Notes: generated by a model not told the origin, from the letters alone. A DNA stretch of 46,794 nt from Thermofontimicrobium_A sp034505795 (GCA_034505795.1 JAPDQM010000021.1:1-46794), one strand, 5' to 3'; shown: positions 25,817 through 35,199, counted from the first letter of the stretch. Numbers and translations are program-made.

Positions 25817-27808
25817 TTATGCCTCTGCGGCCACCTTCACTGCGGGAATCTTGATGGTGAAAGTGGTACCCTCATTCACCTTGCTTTTTACTGTCATGCG
25901 GCCATGATGCTTGGTGACAATTCCATAGGCAATCGATAAGCCTAAGCCAGTGCCTTCGCCCACCTCTTTGGTCGTGAAAAATGGATCAAAAATTCGATCA
26001 ATCAGCTCCGGGGGGATACCGCAACCGGTGTCGGTAATATCAATAGTTACCATATCGTGCTTGGTATCATGGCCGGTAGTAATTGTTAGCACACCCATCT
26101 CTTTCATCGCCTGCACTGCGTTGAGAATGACATTCATGAACACCTGCTGTAGTTGCGAGCCATCGCCCAGGATATATGGTAACTCCGGATCGAAGTTTTT
26201 GATGACTTCGATATTGTGAAATAGCGCTTGCTTCTCGATCAACCCCAGGGTGCTATTGAGAATGTCATTCACTTTCACATATTCCATTTTCCCCTCTTCC
26301 TGCCGCGAGAATTGGAGCAACCCCTTCACGATGTCGCGACAGCGCATGGTCTGCTTAATAACTTCCTGGAGATTTTCCCGATGGGGATCTTCATCTTTCA
26401 GGTCTTCCAGCACCAGCGAACTGAGCACCAGAATGCCGCCCAGCGGATTGTTGATTTCATGAGCAATGCCCGCAGCCAGCTTGCCCAACGAAGCCAGGCG
26501 CTGGGATTGCATCAGCGTGCTCTGCATGGCGGCCAATTCCTGGGTGCGCTCCTTTACTTTTTGCTCCAACGTTGTGCCCCATTCCTCCAGTTCCAACTTC
26601 ATCTTCCGCAGGCTGGCGATCATTTTATTGAATGATAAAGCTAACATACCAATTTCGTCTTTGGATGTCACCTTCACTTCTCGCTCCAGATCGCCCTGGG
26701 CTACGGCTTGCGTCACGCTTACCATTTCACTTAATGGTTTGGTGATGGAGCGGGTAATCAGATAGCTGATGCCGATAATCAAAAAGAAACCGATTGAAGC
26801 CACCAGCATGAACGTGCCGATCACTTCGTTGCGGATCGATGTGTAGGCCTTTTCCAGTACTCCCACATACAAAATGCCAATGATCTCGCCCTCATGATTG
26901 CGAATTGGCTCATATTCAGCAATATACCAATCATTCACCACAAACGCCCGTCCCGCCCAGGGTTTGCCATGTCCCAATACAGCGTCTTCAACTTCTGCCG
27001 ATACGCGGGTACCAAGCGCCCTCTGGCCGTTATTTGTTTTAACCGTGGTCGAAATCCTCAAATCATGCAAAAAGATAGTTGCCGTTCCGATCTCTTGATC
27101 TCGATAAGTCTCACCGCGATAGAGCAATTCCCAAACATGATCCACGATTTTAAAGTCGCGATTTACCAGATGGCCACCATATAGCACACCCATTAATCGG
27201 CCATCTAAATCGATAATTGGTGCTGCAGCCATCAAAACCAGGCCGGATGTCTCTTGGGTCTTGGGCGAAGGCTTGGCTTTTCGAGTCTCGATTACCATAG
27301 TCAACGCTTGTTCAGCTAATCGCGGATGTTCATGAAATAAAATCTCGCCCGGCACCACTTCGGTCCCGGCCACTATGTTCCTGGCGAGCGCCGCGCGAAT
27401 CACACCAATCCTGGAAACATCATCTCCTACCTGATCCGGCTGCGTGATTCGAAGTAGAACCCTGCCATTTTCATCGGCTACCGACAAAAAATCGATATCG
27501 ATGTCGCGCCGGATTTGCTCCAACCGGGTAAGCAAACGCGAACGATCATTACTGTGCAGACATTGCTGAATGGTAAACCCCGAAGCGCCAATATAGACGG
27601 CATTTTTGATCGCCGACAACTTGGCATCATAGATCATTCGTGCGGTTCGTAGATCGTGGTGCACTTTGGATTCGGCCTGATTCATAATCGTCTTATTAAC
27701 AATCAGCGATCCGATGAACGATGTGATCAGGCCCCCGGCTCCTAATATAAAAACATAGATGATGATCAGTCGTGCTTTCAGCGATACTGTACGTAGTGAT
27801 AGCTTCAC
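25817..27808 (-). CDS. Membrane sensor kinase: Cache-HAMP-NtrB-like
   Basis: A 663-residue sensor kinase. The chosen start is GTG 27808, with AAGGA 8 bases upstream and 4 bp after the previous stop; an ATG at 27859 would overlap that gene by 47 bp. A first membrane helix (LIIIYVFILGAGGLITSFIGSLIV) precedes about 290 residues of periplasmic Cache-type sequence (FLSVADENGRVLLR, APIIDLDGRLMGVLYGG, EPIRNHEGEIIGILYVG). Then come a second helix (MLVASIGFFLIIGISYLI), HAMP, a coiled coil, phospho-His in AAGIAHEINNPLGG, N box VFMNVILNAVQAM, DTGCGIPPE and GEGTGLGLSI. It probably detects a small-molecule ligand and phosphorylates the adjacent NtrC-type regulator. Confidence 0.9.
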   Translation of the reverse strand: MKLSLRTVSLKARLIIIYVFILGAGGLITSFIGSLIVNKTIMNQAESKVHHDLRTARMIYDAKLSAIKNAVYIGASGFTIQQCLHSNDRSRLLTRLEQIRRDIDIDFLSVADENGRVLLRITQPDQVGDDVSRIGVIRAALARNIVAGTEVVPGEILFHEHPRLAEQALTMVIETRKAKPSPKTQETSGLVLMAAAPIIDLDGRLMGVLYGGHLVNRDFKIVDHVWELLYRGETYRDQEIGTATIFLHDLRISTTVKTNNGQRALGTRVSAEVEDAVLGHGKPWAGRAFVVNDWYIAEYEPIRNHEGEIIGILYVGVLEKAYTSIRNEVIGTFMLVASIGFFLIIGISYLITRSITKPLSEMVSVTQAVAQGDLEREVKVTSKDEIGMLALSFNKMIASLRKMKLELEEWGTTLEQKVKERTQELAAMQSTLMQSQRLASLGKLAAGIAHEINNPLGGILVLSSLVLEDLKDEDPHRENLQEVIKQTMRCRDIVKGLLQFSRQEEGKMEYVKVNDILNSTLGLIEKQALFHNIEVIKNFDPELPYILGDGSQLQQVFMNVILNAVQAMKEMGVLTITTGHDTKHDMVTIDITDTGCGIPPELIDRIFDPFFTTKEVGEGTGLGLSIAYGIVTKHHGRMTVKSKVNEGTTFTIKIPAVKVAAEA

Positions 27809-27812
27809 CTGG

Positions 27813-28934
27813 TCAATCCTTAAACTTTGGAAGATACACGGAAAATGTCGAACCTTCATTTATTTTAGAGGCGACGGTAATTTTGCCTCCCAATTCATCA
27901 ATGATTTTTTTGCATATCGGCAGTCCCAGACCGGTGCCGGGAATGTTTTTGGTGGCCTCGCTTTTGATGCGATAGAACTCCTCAAAAATCATGTCAAGTT
28001 TATCTTCCGGAATTCCAATACCGCTATCCGAGACGTTCACCAGAACGAAATCACCGGCATCGGCAGCAGTAATGTCTACCCTACCGTGATCCTTGTTATA
28101 CTTGATCGCGTTAACGATGAGATTGGAGAATAGCATCTGCAGGCAGCTTTCATGACCGGAAACGAGGCTGAGATTGGGAGGAATTTGAGTTGTCAGGGCA
28201 ATTTTTCGGACGGCAGCGGTTTCGGCATAGGCTTGAACCAGGTTATGGATGATCGGCGCGATGTCCACTTGGGTTAGGCACTCGGCAAATTGACCGCTTT
28301 CGATCTTGGCAATGGTCAGCCAATCCCGAATCATATCCAGCAATTCCTGGATGCGAGCCGCCGATCGCTCAATCCACTCCTGCTGCAGCTTTGGCTTATC
28401 CGGGGAATCCTCCAGATGCCGCAGCACATCGAAATATTGCTGCACCGCTACCAGGGGAGATTGCAGTTGATGGGACACAAACGTGATAAAACTGCGTTGA
28501 AGAGCCTCTTTTTCCTGCCTCAGGCGCTGCGACTGCCTGGCCAGGTCACTGCGCTCCAGCCCCCGTTTGACGATCAGCCGCAGTTCATCCGGCGTAAACG
28601 GCTTGGGCAAAAAGTCATAAGCCCCAGCTTTCATTGCCTCCACCGCGGTCCCGATGGTCGCGTAGCCAGTGATCACGACAATGCAAATATCTACATCGAT
28701 CTCGTGCACCCGGCGGATCACCTCGATCCCGCCTATTTTGGGCATTTTTAGGTCGACTACCAGCAAATCCGGCCTGACACCATTGATATGCTCAAGCCCC
28801 TGCGCACCATCCTCATAGGTCTCAACGCTGTAACCTTCTTTCTCCAGAATCTTCGAGCACGATAGGCGCATCACCGGATCATCATCAATAACAAAGATCT
28901 TTTTTTGAGAGATAGATCCATCAGCCATTCCCAT
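27813..28934 (-). CDS. Receiver-histidine kinase hybrid, soluble
   Basis: A 373-residue protein: receiver (residues 11-130: IFVIDDDPVM, acceptor in LLVVDLKMPK, LPKPFTPDE), a short coiled linker, then a kinase with phospho-His in FVSHQLQSPLVAV, N box NLIVNAIKYNKDHG, SDSGIGIPEDKLDMIF and GTGLGLPICKKI. It lacks the PAS domain of its relative at 21540-23054 but has the same receiver-first order, so the two are probably paralogues. No membrane segment. The genes on both sides are within 4 to 6 bp, so receiver, hybrid kinase and Cache kinase form one operon. Confidence 0.9.
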   Translation of the reverse strand: MGMADGSISQKKIFVIDDDPVMRLSCSKILEKEGYSVETYEDGAQGLEHINGVRPDLLVVDLKMPKIGGIEVIRRVHEIDVDICIVVITGYATIGTAVEAMKAGAYDFLPKPFTPDELRLIVKRGLERSDLARQSQRLRQEKEALQRSFITFVSHQLQSPLVAVQQYFDVLRHLEDSPDKPKLQQEWIERSAARIQELLDMIRDWLTIAKIESGQFAECLTQVDIAPIIHNLVQAYAETAAVRKIALTTQIPPNLSLVSGHESCLQMLFSNLIVNAIKYNKDHGRVDITAADAGDFVLVNVSDSGIGIPEDKLDMIFEEFYRIKSEATKNIPGTGLGLPICKKIIDELGGKITVASKINEGSTFSVYLPKFKD

Positions 28935-28940
28935 AGGGCC

Positions 28941-29345
28941 CTATTGGTTGAGTAGTTTTTGAACCAATTCCAAAAATTTGGGGATATCCACTGGTTTCGT
29001 CAGGTAATAATCCGGCGTAATCATCTCCACTTCGCCGGCAGCCTTGGGGAAACGGCTAAGCGGATCCTGCTGTATCGAAGAAACCATCAGGATGGGCAGC
29101 CGCTTGAACTCTTCGTAATCTTTTTGAAATTTGATTATCTGGTTCAGCAGATAGCCTTCATCGATGGTCTCCATCATGATATCCAGAACAATCAGGTCCG
29201 GCCGTTCTTCCCTGATTTTCTGCAGGCCCTGTTTGCCCGATTCGGCTTCAATCACGTCATAATTGTGACTCTGTAGAAGGGTTCGGATTGAAATGCGAAA
29301 ATCTTCATCGTCATCGATTATTAAAATCCTGGGCTTTTCTGCCAT
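28941..29345 (-). CDS. Single-domain response regulator
   Basis: A 134-residue receiver without output domain: ILIIDDDEDF, acceptor in LIVLDIMMETIDEG, Lys in YLTKPVDIP. The extended loop after the acceptor is like that of the receiver behind nuoF (MMEEVDTG), marking a subfamily shared by the two ends of this region. TTGGAGACGCT precedes ATG 29345. It is first in an operon with the receiver-kinase hybrid (6 bp away) and the Cache kinase. Confidence 0.9.
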   Translation of the reverse strand: MAEKPRILIIDDDEDFRISIRTLLQSHNYDVIEAESGKQGLQKIREERPDLIVLDIMMETIDEGYLLNQIIKFQKDYEEFKRLPILMVSSIQQDPLSRFPKAAGEVEMITPDYYLTKPVDIPKFLELVQKLLNQ

Positions 29346-29467
29346 AGCGTCTCCAATGGTTAAAATTGATGGTGGTGTTTGGTTAATATACTAAGTATCT
29401 ATTTCTATGCTGTAGCAACTATTCGAGGCTAACACAACCTCCGCCATCCCCTGCTGCGAAAAATACA

Positions 29468-29827
29468 TCAATCGCCCCACTTCAATGAGACCAGCAATCG
29501 AGCCAATTCCCGATCTTGGGCATTGACGCATTTTTTTTCGCAGGCCGCCATGGTATCTCTGGTATTGCAATGATTATTGCATTGCTCCGTTCCATACAAA
29601 TCAGCCATGTCTTCAAATTTGCGTCGCAACAGATGCCGCAACTTTGGCGTTAAGACAGACGTGGTACTGCCGCACGCTTTATGCTCGAAAATAATGCAAT
29701 TGGCATCGGGATGACCGGGAATGACCTGCAACCAGAGCACTCGAACCTGGTGATCATAAATAAAGTCGTCCGCCGTTTGCCAGACCTTTTTGCACGCTCC
29801 ACACTGCTTGAATATCTCATCCGCCAT
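29468..29827 (-). CDS. Small cysteine-rich, probably zinc-binding protein
   Basis: A 119-residue protein counted from ATG 29827 (MADEIFKQCGACKKVW); an ATG 13 codons upstream is possible. CGAC near the N-terminus and HKACGSTTSVL about 45 residues later look like a split zinc site, a pattern I recall from small uncharacterised proteins with CxxC...FxxD...NHxCGTTL. The C-terminal part has three more pairs of Cys/His (CNNHCNTRD, CEKKC), which may bind a second metal. No catalytic residues are recognised. It is the most upstream gene of the - strand signalling block, 122 bp before the receiver gene. Confidence 0.6.
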   Translation of the reverse strand: MADEIFKQCGACKKVWQTADDFIYDHQVRVLWLQVIPGHPDANCIIFEHKACGSTTSVLTPKLRHLLRRKFEDMADLYGTEQCNNHCNTRDTMAACEKKCVNAQDRELARLLVSLKWGD

Positions 29828-29901
29828 CGAAGCCACTAACAACCTTTCCCGAATCCCAACTGCCAAATTTCGCTATCTTTTTGCACAATAAAACTACTTA
29901 A

Positions 29902-30039
29902 TTATTCTGAAAAAGTCAAGCACTTTTCTTTGTTGCTAATATAATCCATCAGGCCGGCAAGCCAGCGTTCCGTTCTTGACACATAATAATCAGGATCGTG
30001 GCCAAATTCATTAAATACCTGCCAAAACAATATATCCAT
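29902..30039 (-). CDS. Possible 45-residue small protein
   Basis: A short frame starting MDILFWQVFNEFGHDP and ending with CLTFSE, with GCAGGG just before the ATG. Composition is protein-like (YYVSRTERWLAGLMDYI), unlike the surrounding non-coding sequence. I do not recognise it; it could be a real small protein or a fragment of an older gene. The rest of the 598-bp gap holds a MITE-like repeat and AT-rich sequence. Confidence 0.3.
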   Translation of the reverse strand: MDILFWQVFNEFGHDPDYYVSRTERWLAGLMDYISNKEKCLTFSE

Positions 30040-30148
30040 AGCCCTGCTAAAGTATCATTTGATATGCTGCTCCTTACAATTGCCAATATACGACGCAGAT
30101 CGATTAAAAAATTTCATAGAGATGTGCCTCCCAATTTTCAAACCGATT

Positions 30149-30310
30149 AGAGTTCTGCAAAATAGGAAAAAATGTCATTTCGACCCGCCATTTGGCGGGG
30201 AGAAATCTGTTTAACGAATTGAGCTTATGCGATATCCAGATTGCTCACTCCTCCGCCAACTGGCGGATCCGTTCGAAATGACACCAAAATCTTAATTTTG
30301 CAGAAGTCTC
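30149..30310. mobile_element. MITE-like element, copy 2, with flanking direct repeat
   Basis: The 162-bp element begins AGAGTTCTGCAAAAT and ends ATTTTGCAGAAGTCTC, imperfect terminal inverted repeats. It is flanked by TCAAACCGATT at 30138-30148 and 30311-30321, the form of an 11-bp target duplication. Inner halves, GTCATTTCGACCCGCCA... and ...GTTCGAAATGAC, are inverted so the element can fold into one long hairpin. It encodes no protein; a transposase would have to act in trans. Copy 1 lies at 15038-15188. Confidence 0.8.
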
Positions 30311-30464
30311 TCAAACCGATTGCAAATTGAAAGAATTCGCTGTTGGTCAAGCGAATAGATTCACGCGAAACCAGCTCTTTGAAGCTATTAATGAAAATCA
30401 AAGTAGGTGGGGGATTCGACCGTTTTCAGAACAATAATTCATTCTGGCTCATAATCACCGCATC

Positions 30465-32573
30465 ATGAAAGAGTCAACAACGGATAGTTTCGAGACGCCA
30501 ATCGCAGCAAGCTCACCGTTCGATAGGGGCAAAGATTGGCATCGACAAAACGGGGCGGCAAATGCTGCTGTCAAGAAGAACTTTGTCGATTTCCAACGGC
30601 ATCTTTTCAGGATTATTGCCGATTGGCGCAATGGTCTCAGCCTGAAAACAAAATGGCTCATTTATACCTGCCTTTTCATTATCTCTTTCTCTCTGAGCCT
30701 GGGATCATTTTTCATTGAATCGGGCAAACGCAATCTGGAAAAAGAGCTGCAAAAATGGGGACGCTCGCTGGCCACCAATCTCACCTATAGCGTGTATGAT
30801 GATCTATTGCTGGAAAAATACGTGACGCTGCGGAATTATCTCCTGGGCTTGATGAATTATCCCGAAATTGCCTATGCTGCCATCATCGATGATAACGATT
30901 TCCTGGTGGCCATCGAAGACCCAAACTCGCAATTGGACTCCAAACTCATCGATCACTCGCTGAATGGCCAAATCGGCGATTTTGCCTGTTTGACCGGTAC
31001 CGATGGCGCCAGGTATTACCATTTCGTGAAGCACATCCAGATCGGCGAGCGCAACAATACCAGCGACAAAATGATTCATTCAGCCCTCTCTGTCGATGAA
31101 CTGAACGACGGCCCGTCGCAATTGGCAACCGTCCGGTCAGGGAGTGAGAAAAAACGATTGGGCACCATCATTTTAGGCATCTCCCTGGAAACCATGAATG
31201 CCAAAATGGTAACTTCCCGCAACCGGGCAGTTTTCATTACCCTGGCAATTGCCCTGGTGTTTCTGACCGCGGTCGTTTGGGGGGTCAATCGGATTACGGG
31301 GCCGATCAAACAACTGGAGACCGCGGCCCGCCGAGCTGCCATGGGCGATCTAACGCAATCTGTCGCACACCACCGCAACGATGAGATCGGATCATTGGCT
31401 AAATCATTCAATGAGATGCTGCTGGAAATCAAACGGGCTAAGGATATCGAAAAACTGTACGCGACCACCCTGGAGCAGCAGGTGAACGACCGCACCCGAA
31501 AATTAAAAAAATCCGAAGAAAAATATCGAGCCCTTTTTGAGCATTCGGGCACTGCCGTAATCCTCATCAGCGAAGATGAGCACATTGCCATGGCCAATCA
31601 GCGATTTGTTGAATTGAGTGGCTACTCCCAGCAGGAGATCGAACGTAGCCTTTCATTTGTCAGCCTGTTTGGCCGCGAGGATCAGCGAAAAATAAAGGAG
31701 TACTTTCAACACTCGGGAGCCCCGAAAGCTGCCAGACAGGTCGCCAATTTCGATGCCATGCTGATTAACCGATTGGGACATCAACGAAACATTAACCTAA
31801 CGCTGGCCCGAATACCCAATAGCAATAGTGTGCTGGCGTCGATGTCGGATATCACGGCGCTAAAGGACTTGCAGCGAAAATTGATTCGCTCCGAGCAGTT
31901 GGCTGCCATTGGCGAGCTGTCAGCCGCCATTGCCCATGAAATTCGTAATCCGCTGGGCGCCATCAACACCTCGGTGGGCATTTTGAGGGATGCGCTCCAG
32001 CTTAGCGGCGAGGATCGCGAGCTGATGGATATCATCAGCGAGGAGACCATGCGGCTGAATAAGATTATCGAGGATTTTCTCCAATATGCCAATCCCAAAA
32101 AATTGAAATTGAAAGAAACCGATGTCAATCATCTGCTGCAGGAAATTCTGTTGCTGTTTCGCGAACGATTGAATAGCAGAATCGAACAGAAGGTGCATCT
32201 GGATGCCCAATTGCCGTTGATTCTGATCGATCCGAATCAGATCAAACAGGTGCTGATCAATATCATCAAAAACGCCATGGAAGCCATGCCCGATGGCGGT
32301 GTTTTGACCATCCTAACGCGCCAGGCGAAAAATCGCTCCGGACAGGATATGGTCGAGATACTGATCAAAGATACCGGTTGCGGTATCGATCCCTTTGATC
32401 TCAAAAAGATCTTTCAACCTTTTTATTCCACCAAGGAAAAGGGCGCTGGCATGGGGCTGGCCATTTGCGAACGCATTGTTCAAAACCATGGCGGTGAAAT
32501 CAGAGTGGAAAGTCGAGCGGGCAAAGGCGCGGTGTTCCTGCTCGCGCTGCCAATGAAATTATCCCTATCATAA
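30465..32573 (+). CDS. Membrane sensor kinase with HAMP and PAS (PilS/AtoS-like)
   Basis: A 702-residue sensor kinase. A 55-residue cytosolic tail precedes helix 1 (WLIYTCLFIISFSLSLGSFFI, about 65-85). About 175 residues of periplasmic sequence follow, then helix 2 (AVFITLAIALVFLTAVVWGV), HAMP (NRITGPIKQLETAARRAAMGDL), a coiled coil, PAS (YRALFEHSGTAVILISEDEHIAMANQRF) and the kinase: phospho-His in AIAHEIRNPLGAI, N box INIIKNAMEAMPDGG, DTGCGID and GMGLAICERI. It is 10 bp before a sigma-54 activator gene and upstream of pilus genes, so a PilS-like role is likely. The ribosome site before ATG 30465 is weak. Confidence 0.9.
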   Translation: MKESTTDSFETPIAASSPFDRGKDWHRQNGAANAAVKKNFVDFQRHLFRIIADWRNGLSLKTKWLIYTCLFIISFSLSLGSFFIESGKRNLEKELQKWGRSLATNLTYSVYDDLLLEKYVTLRNYLLGLMNYPEIAYAAIIDDNDFLVAIEDPNSQLDSKLIDHSLNGQIGDFACLTGTDGARYYHFVKHIQIGERNNTSDKMIHSALSVDELNDGPSQLATVRSGSEKKRLGTIILGISLETMNAKMVTSRNRAVFITLAIALVFLTAVVWGVNRITGPIKQLETAARRAAMGDLTQSVAHHRNDEIGSLAKSFNEMLLEIKRAKDIEKLYATTLEQQVNDRTRKLKKSEEKYRALFEHSGTAVILISEDEHIAMANQRFVELSGYSQQEIERSLSFVSLFGREDQRKIKEYFQHSGAPKAARQVANFDAMLINRLGHQRNINLTLARIPNSNSVLASMSDITALKDLQRKLIRSEQLAAIGELSAAIAHEIRNPLGAINTSVGILRDALQLSGEDRELMDIISEETMRLNKIIEDFLQYANPKKLKLKETDVNHLLQEILLLFRERLNSRIEQKVHLDAQLPLILIDPNQIKQVLINIIKNAMEAMPDGGVLTILTRQAKNRSGQDMVEILIKDTGCGIDPFDLKKIFQPFYSTKEKGAGMGLAICERIVQNHGGEIRVESRAGKGAVFLLALPMKLSLS

Positions 32574-32582
32574 CCGTGTAGG

Positions 32583-33965
32583 ATGAATTCCATGACTGAG
32601 ATTCTATTGGTTGAAGATGACTCGAACTCCCGCAAGGCCTATGCCATCTTATTGCGGAATCATAATTATACAGTGGATACAGCAGCTAACGGACAGGTGG
32701 CACTGGAAAAATTGCAGAATCACGCTTACGATCTGGTGATCACTGATCTCAAGATGCTGCCAGTGGACGGCATGACCGTGCTCACCGAAACCAAACGGCT
32801 CCATCCTGAGACCGAGGTTATCGTGATCACGGCCTACGGCACCATCGAAAGCGGTGTCGAAGCCATGAAACGTGGCGCTTATCACTATATCACTAAGCCT
32901 TTCAATAATGACGAATTTTTGCTGTTGGTCAAGCGGGGACTCGAGAAGCGAAAAACCCAACAGAAAATGCAACTGCTCAAGCAGGAACTAAATGAAAAAT
33001 ACAAATTCGAGAATATTATCGGCGGTTCATCGCCAGTGATGAGCAAAATCCTGAAGCTGGTCACCCAGGTCGCGGTCACCGACAGTACCGTGCTCATCAC
33101 CGGCGAAAGCGGAACCGGCAAGGAATTGATTGCCAAAGCCATTCACAACCATAGCCGTCGCAAAGAGGAGGCAATGGTGACGATCAATTGCGGTTCCTTG
33201 CCCGCCAGCATTCTGGAAAGCGAGCTTTTCGGTCATGTCAAAGGCTCGTTTACCGGAGCGATCAAAGACAAGAAAGGGCTATTTCAGGAAGCTGATGGAG
33301 GGACATTATTTCTGGATGAAATCGGCGAAATTGCCCCCCAAATTCAGGCCAGCCTGCTCCGCTTTCTGCAAGAAGGCGAAATTCGCCGGGTGGGTGATAA
33401 CCATGTGTTTCGGGCCGATGTGCGACTGATCGCCGCCACCAACAAAGACCTGGAAAGCGAAGTCGAGAAGGGGAATTTTCGGGAGGATTTGTACTATCGG
33501 CTGAATGTCATTCCCATCCATCTGCCGCCGTTGCGCGAACGCCGGGAGGATATTCCGCTGCTGGTGGAACATTTTCTAAAAATTTACTCGCACAAGTTGA
33601 ACAAAGAGGCGCCGGTGATTTCGCCGTCAGCCATGACGCTGTTGATGGACTATCACTGGCCAGGCAACATCCGCGAGTTGCGTAATTTTATCGAACGGGT
33701 GATTGCACTGAACACAAATCATCGCATCGACATCGGCGATTTGCCATTCAATTTTTCCAAGAACTATCGCAGCATCACCGAACGGTTGCCGCGAAAAAAT
33801 AATCTGACGCTATCGGAAATGGAAAAGTCGCTGATCCTGGAAACCCTGGAGAACTGCGGTGGCAATCAAAAATTGACAGCCGAACGATTGGGCATTTCTA
33901 CCACCACGCTCTGGCGCAAATTAAAAGGGTATGGCGTCGCAGTGGATGAGTTCAAGGAGGCGTAG
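32583..33965 (+). CDS. NtrC-family sigma-54-dependent regulator (PilR-like)
   Basis: A 460-residue activator. Receiver at 5-122 (ILLVEDDSNS, acceptor in LVITDLKMLPVDG, ITKPFNNDE), AAA+ at about 140-375 with GESGTGKE, GSFTGA, GGTLFLDEIG and RRVGDNHVFRADVRLIAATN, and a Fis-like HTH NQKLTAERLGISTTTLWRKL. All ATPase and sigma-54 contact residues are intact. ATG 32583 or 32592 may be used. It is paired with the kinase just upstream (10-bp gap) and is followed by a lone receiver and the pilin gene, as for PilSR control of pilin. No perfect -24/-12 site was found before the pilin gene. Confidence 0.92.
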   Translation: MNSMTEILLVEDDSNSRKAYAILLRNHNYTVDTAANGQVALEKLQNHAYDLVITDLKMLPVDGMTVLTETKRLHPETEVIVITAYGTIESGVEAMKRGAYHYITKPFNNDEFLLLVKRGLEKRKTQQKMQLLKQELNEKYKFENIIGGSSPVMSKILKLVTQVAVTDSTVLITGESGTGKELIAKAIHNHSRRKEEAMVTINCGSLPASILESELFGHVKGSFTGAIKDKKGLFQEADGGTLFLDEIGEIAPQIQASLLRFLQEGEIRRVGDNHVFRADVRLIAATNKDLESEVEKGNFREDLYYRLNVIPIHLPPLRERREDIPLLVEHFLKIYSHKLNKEAPVISPSAMTLLMDYHWPGNIRELRNFIERVIALNTNHRIDIGDLPFNFSKNYRSITERLPRKNNLTLSEMEKSLILETLENCGGNQKLTAERLGISTTTLWRKLKGYGVAVDEFKEA

Positions 33966-34229
33966 CATCTCCCAGCGACCATCAACGCATTACAAATTGA
34001 AAAGGGAGTGAAATTTCATTCTGAAATATGACCAGATGAATTCTTGAAGCAATCGTTCTTTCATTATTCCGAGACTTGTCTAACCGCTGGAAAATGAGCC
34101 AGTTGACGGCACGGTAAAAAAGAGTTTTTCCAGGGCAATTATGGCACAATTGTTGAAGATGGTTATCAGCGAAGCGACAATAAGTCGACATGCAGAATGC
34201 CAAAATAGAACGGGTTAGGCGGGTTCTTC

Positions 34230-34619
34230 ATGAAAAAGATATTAATAGTGGATGATAAAAAGAATGTGCGCAATTCGCTAAGCATCGGTCTGAAGCGAGA
34301 AGGTTATTATGTGGATGTTGCGGACGGCGCCCAGGAAGCGATTTCCAAGCTCAATAGCGATGACTTTGATGTATTGCTGTCCGATGTCAAGATGCCGGAT
34401 AAAAATGGTTTTGAGCTGGCCATGGAAATCGCCCAACTCCACCCGCAAGTGCAAACGATCCTGATGTCGGCTTATAACTTCAAAGATTATGAAGAGCGAT
34501 ACGAGCAAGCGGATCGGTGGCCGAAGATTTCCAAGCCATTTGCGATGAATGAACTGGTAGCGTTGCTGGAAAATCGTCGGCGGAAGCAGGAGGCCGAAAC
34601 CACGCTGGCAGCGCAATAA
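34230..34619 (+). CDS. Single-domain response regulator
   Basis: A 129-residue receiver (ILIVDDKKNV, acceptor in VLLSDVKMPDKNG, Lys in PKISKPFAMNE), no output domain. The conserved Ser/Thr position falls in LMSAYNF, then the loop DYEERYEQADRWPK is longer than usual. It lies between the sigma-54 regulator and the major pilin, 168 bp before the latter, and may be a phosphate sink or a PilG/PilH-like regulator of pilus motors. About 265 bp of non-coding sequence precede it. Confidence 0.87.
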   Translation: MKKILIVDDKKNVRNSLSIGLKREGYYVDVADGAQEAISKLNSDDFDVLLSDVKMPDKNGFELAMEIAQLHPQVQTILMSAYNFKDYEERYEQADRWPKISKPFAMNELVALLENRRRKQEAETTLAAQ

Positions 34620-34787
34620 GCCACGAATTCAATACCATTGGATATAGTAAAAATAAGATCAAGACCTGACCCGAAGGGGGGTGAAAAATCGTTGGTTGGG
34701 CAAAGCTTTTAAATTTACCTTTTCTTTTATTCAATTCGAAATTAACCAAAACTTTTCATTTTCAAATTTCATCAAGGAGAAGCAACA

Positions 34788-35183
34788 ATGGGACAACAGC
34801 AACTTCTTTTACTGGTTCTCGGCGCCATCATCGTCGGCGTAGCAATTGTAGTCGGTGTGAACATGTTTAGTACCAGCGCGGTGAATGCGAACAGGGATGC
34901 GGTGCTACAGGATTGTATGACGTTAGCCACACGAGCGCAACAGTGGTACCGGACGCCAGCCATCCTCGGTGGCGGTGGTCGCTCATTTGCCAATATCACC
35001 TTGAATTCAATTCGTTTTCCATCGAGTAATGAGAACGGTACGTATGCGTTCTCTAATGCAGGAGCCAACCAGGTGACCATTACTGGCACCGGTCGAGAGC
35101 CTCAATCCAATCCAGGAACTGTTACCGTTGTCGTAGTTCCGGATTCAATTCGGACGCCGAGTTTTGGTGGCGGCTGGCAATAA
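34788..35183 (+). CDS. Atypical major pilin-like protein
   Basis: A 131-residue protein with one N-terminal hydrophobic helix (MGQQQLLLLVLGAIIVGVAIVVGVNMF) followed by AVNANRDAVLQDCMTLATRAQQWY, the amphipathic continuation seen in type IV pilins, and a beta-rich C-terminus. There is no basic leader, no GFTLIE motif and no Glu5; if a prepilin peptidase acts it would cut after Gly2. AAGGAG lies 8 bases before ATG. A strong terminator follows 17 bp after the stop, while platform and ATPase genes come next, so this gene is set up for higher expression than the machine genes. Most likely the main fibre subunit; that is inference from form and position. Confidence 0.7.
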   Translation: MGQQQLLLLVLGAIIVGVAIVVGVNMFSTSAVNANRDAVLQDCMTLATRAQQWYRTPAILGGGGRSFANITLNSIRFPSSNENGTYAFSNAGANQVTITGTGREPQSNPGTVTVVVVPDSIRTPSFGGGWQ

Positions 35184-35199
35184 TTCACTTAGACATGTA

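Noticed and set aside
25817..27859. ATG 27859 as start of the Cache kinase
   Set aside because: It would overlap the upstream hybrid kinase by 47 bp; GTG 27808 has AAGGA at the right distance and sits 4 bp after the stop.
34690..34720. Sigma-54 promoter before the pilin gene
   Set aside because: TTGGTTGGGCAAAGC has GG and GC elements one base too close together for a -24/-12 site, so I do not call it.
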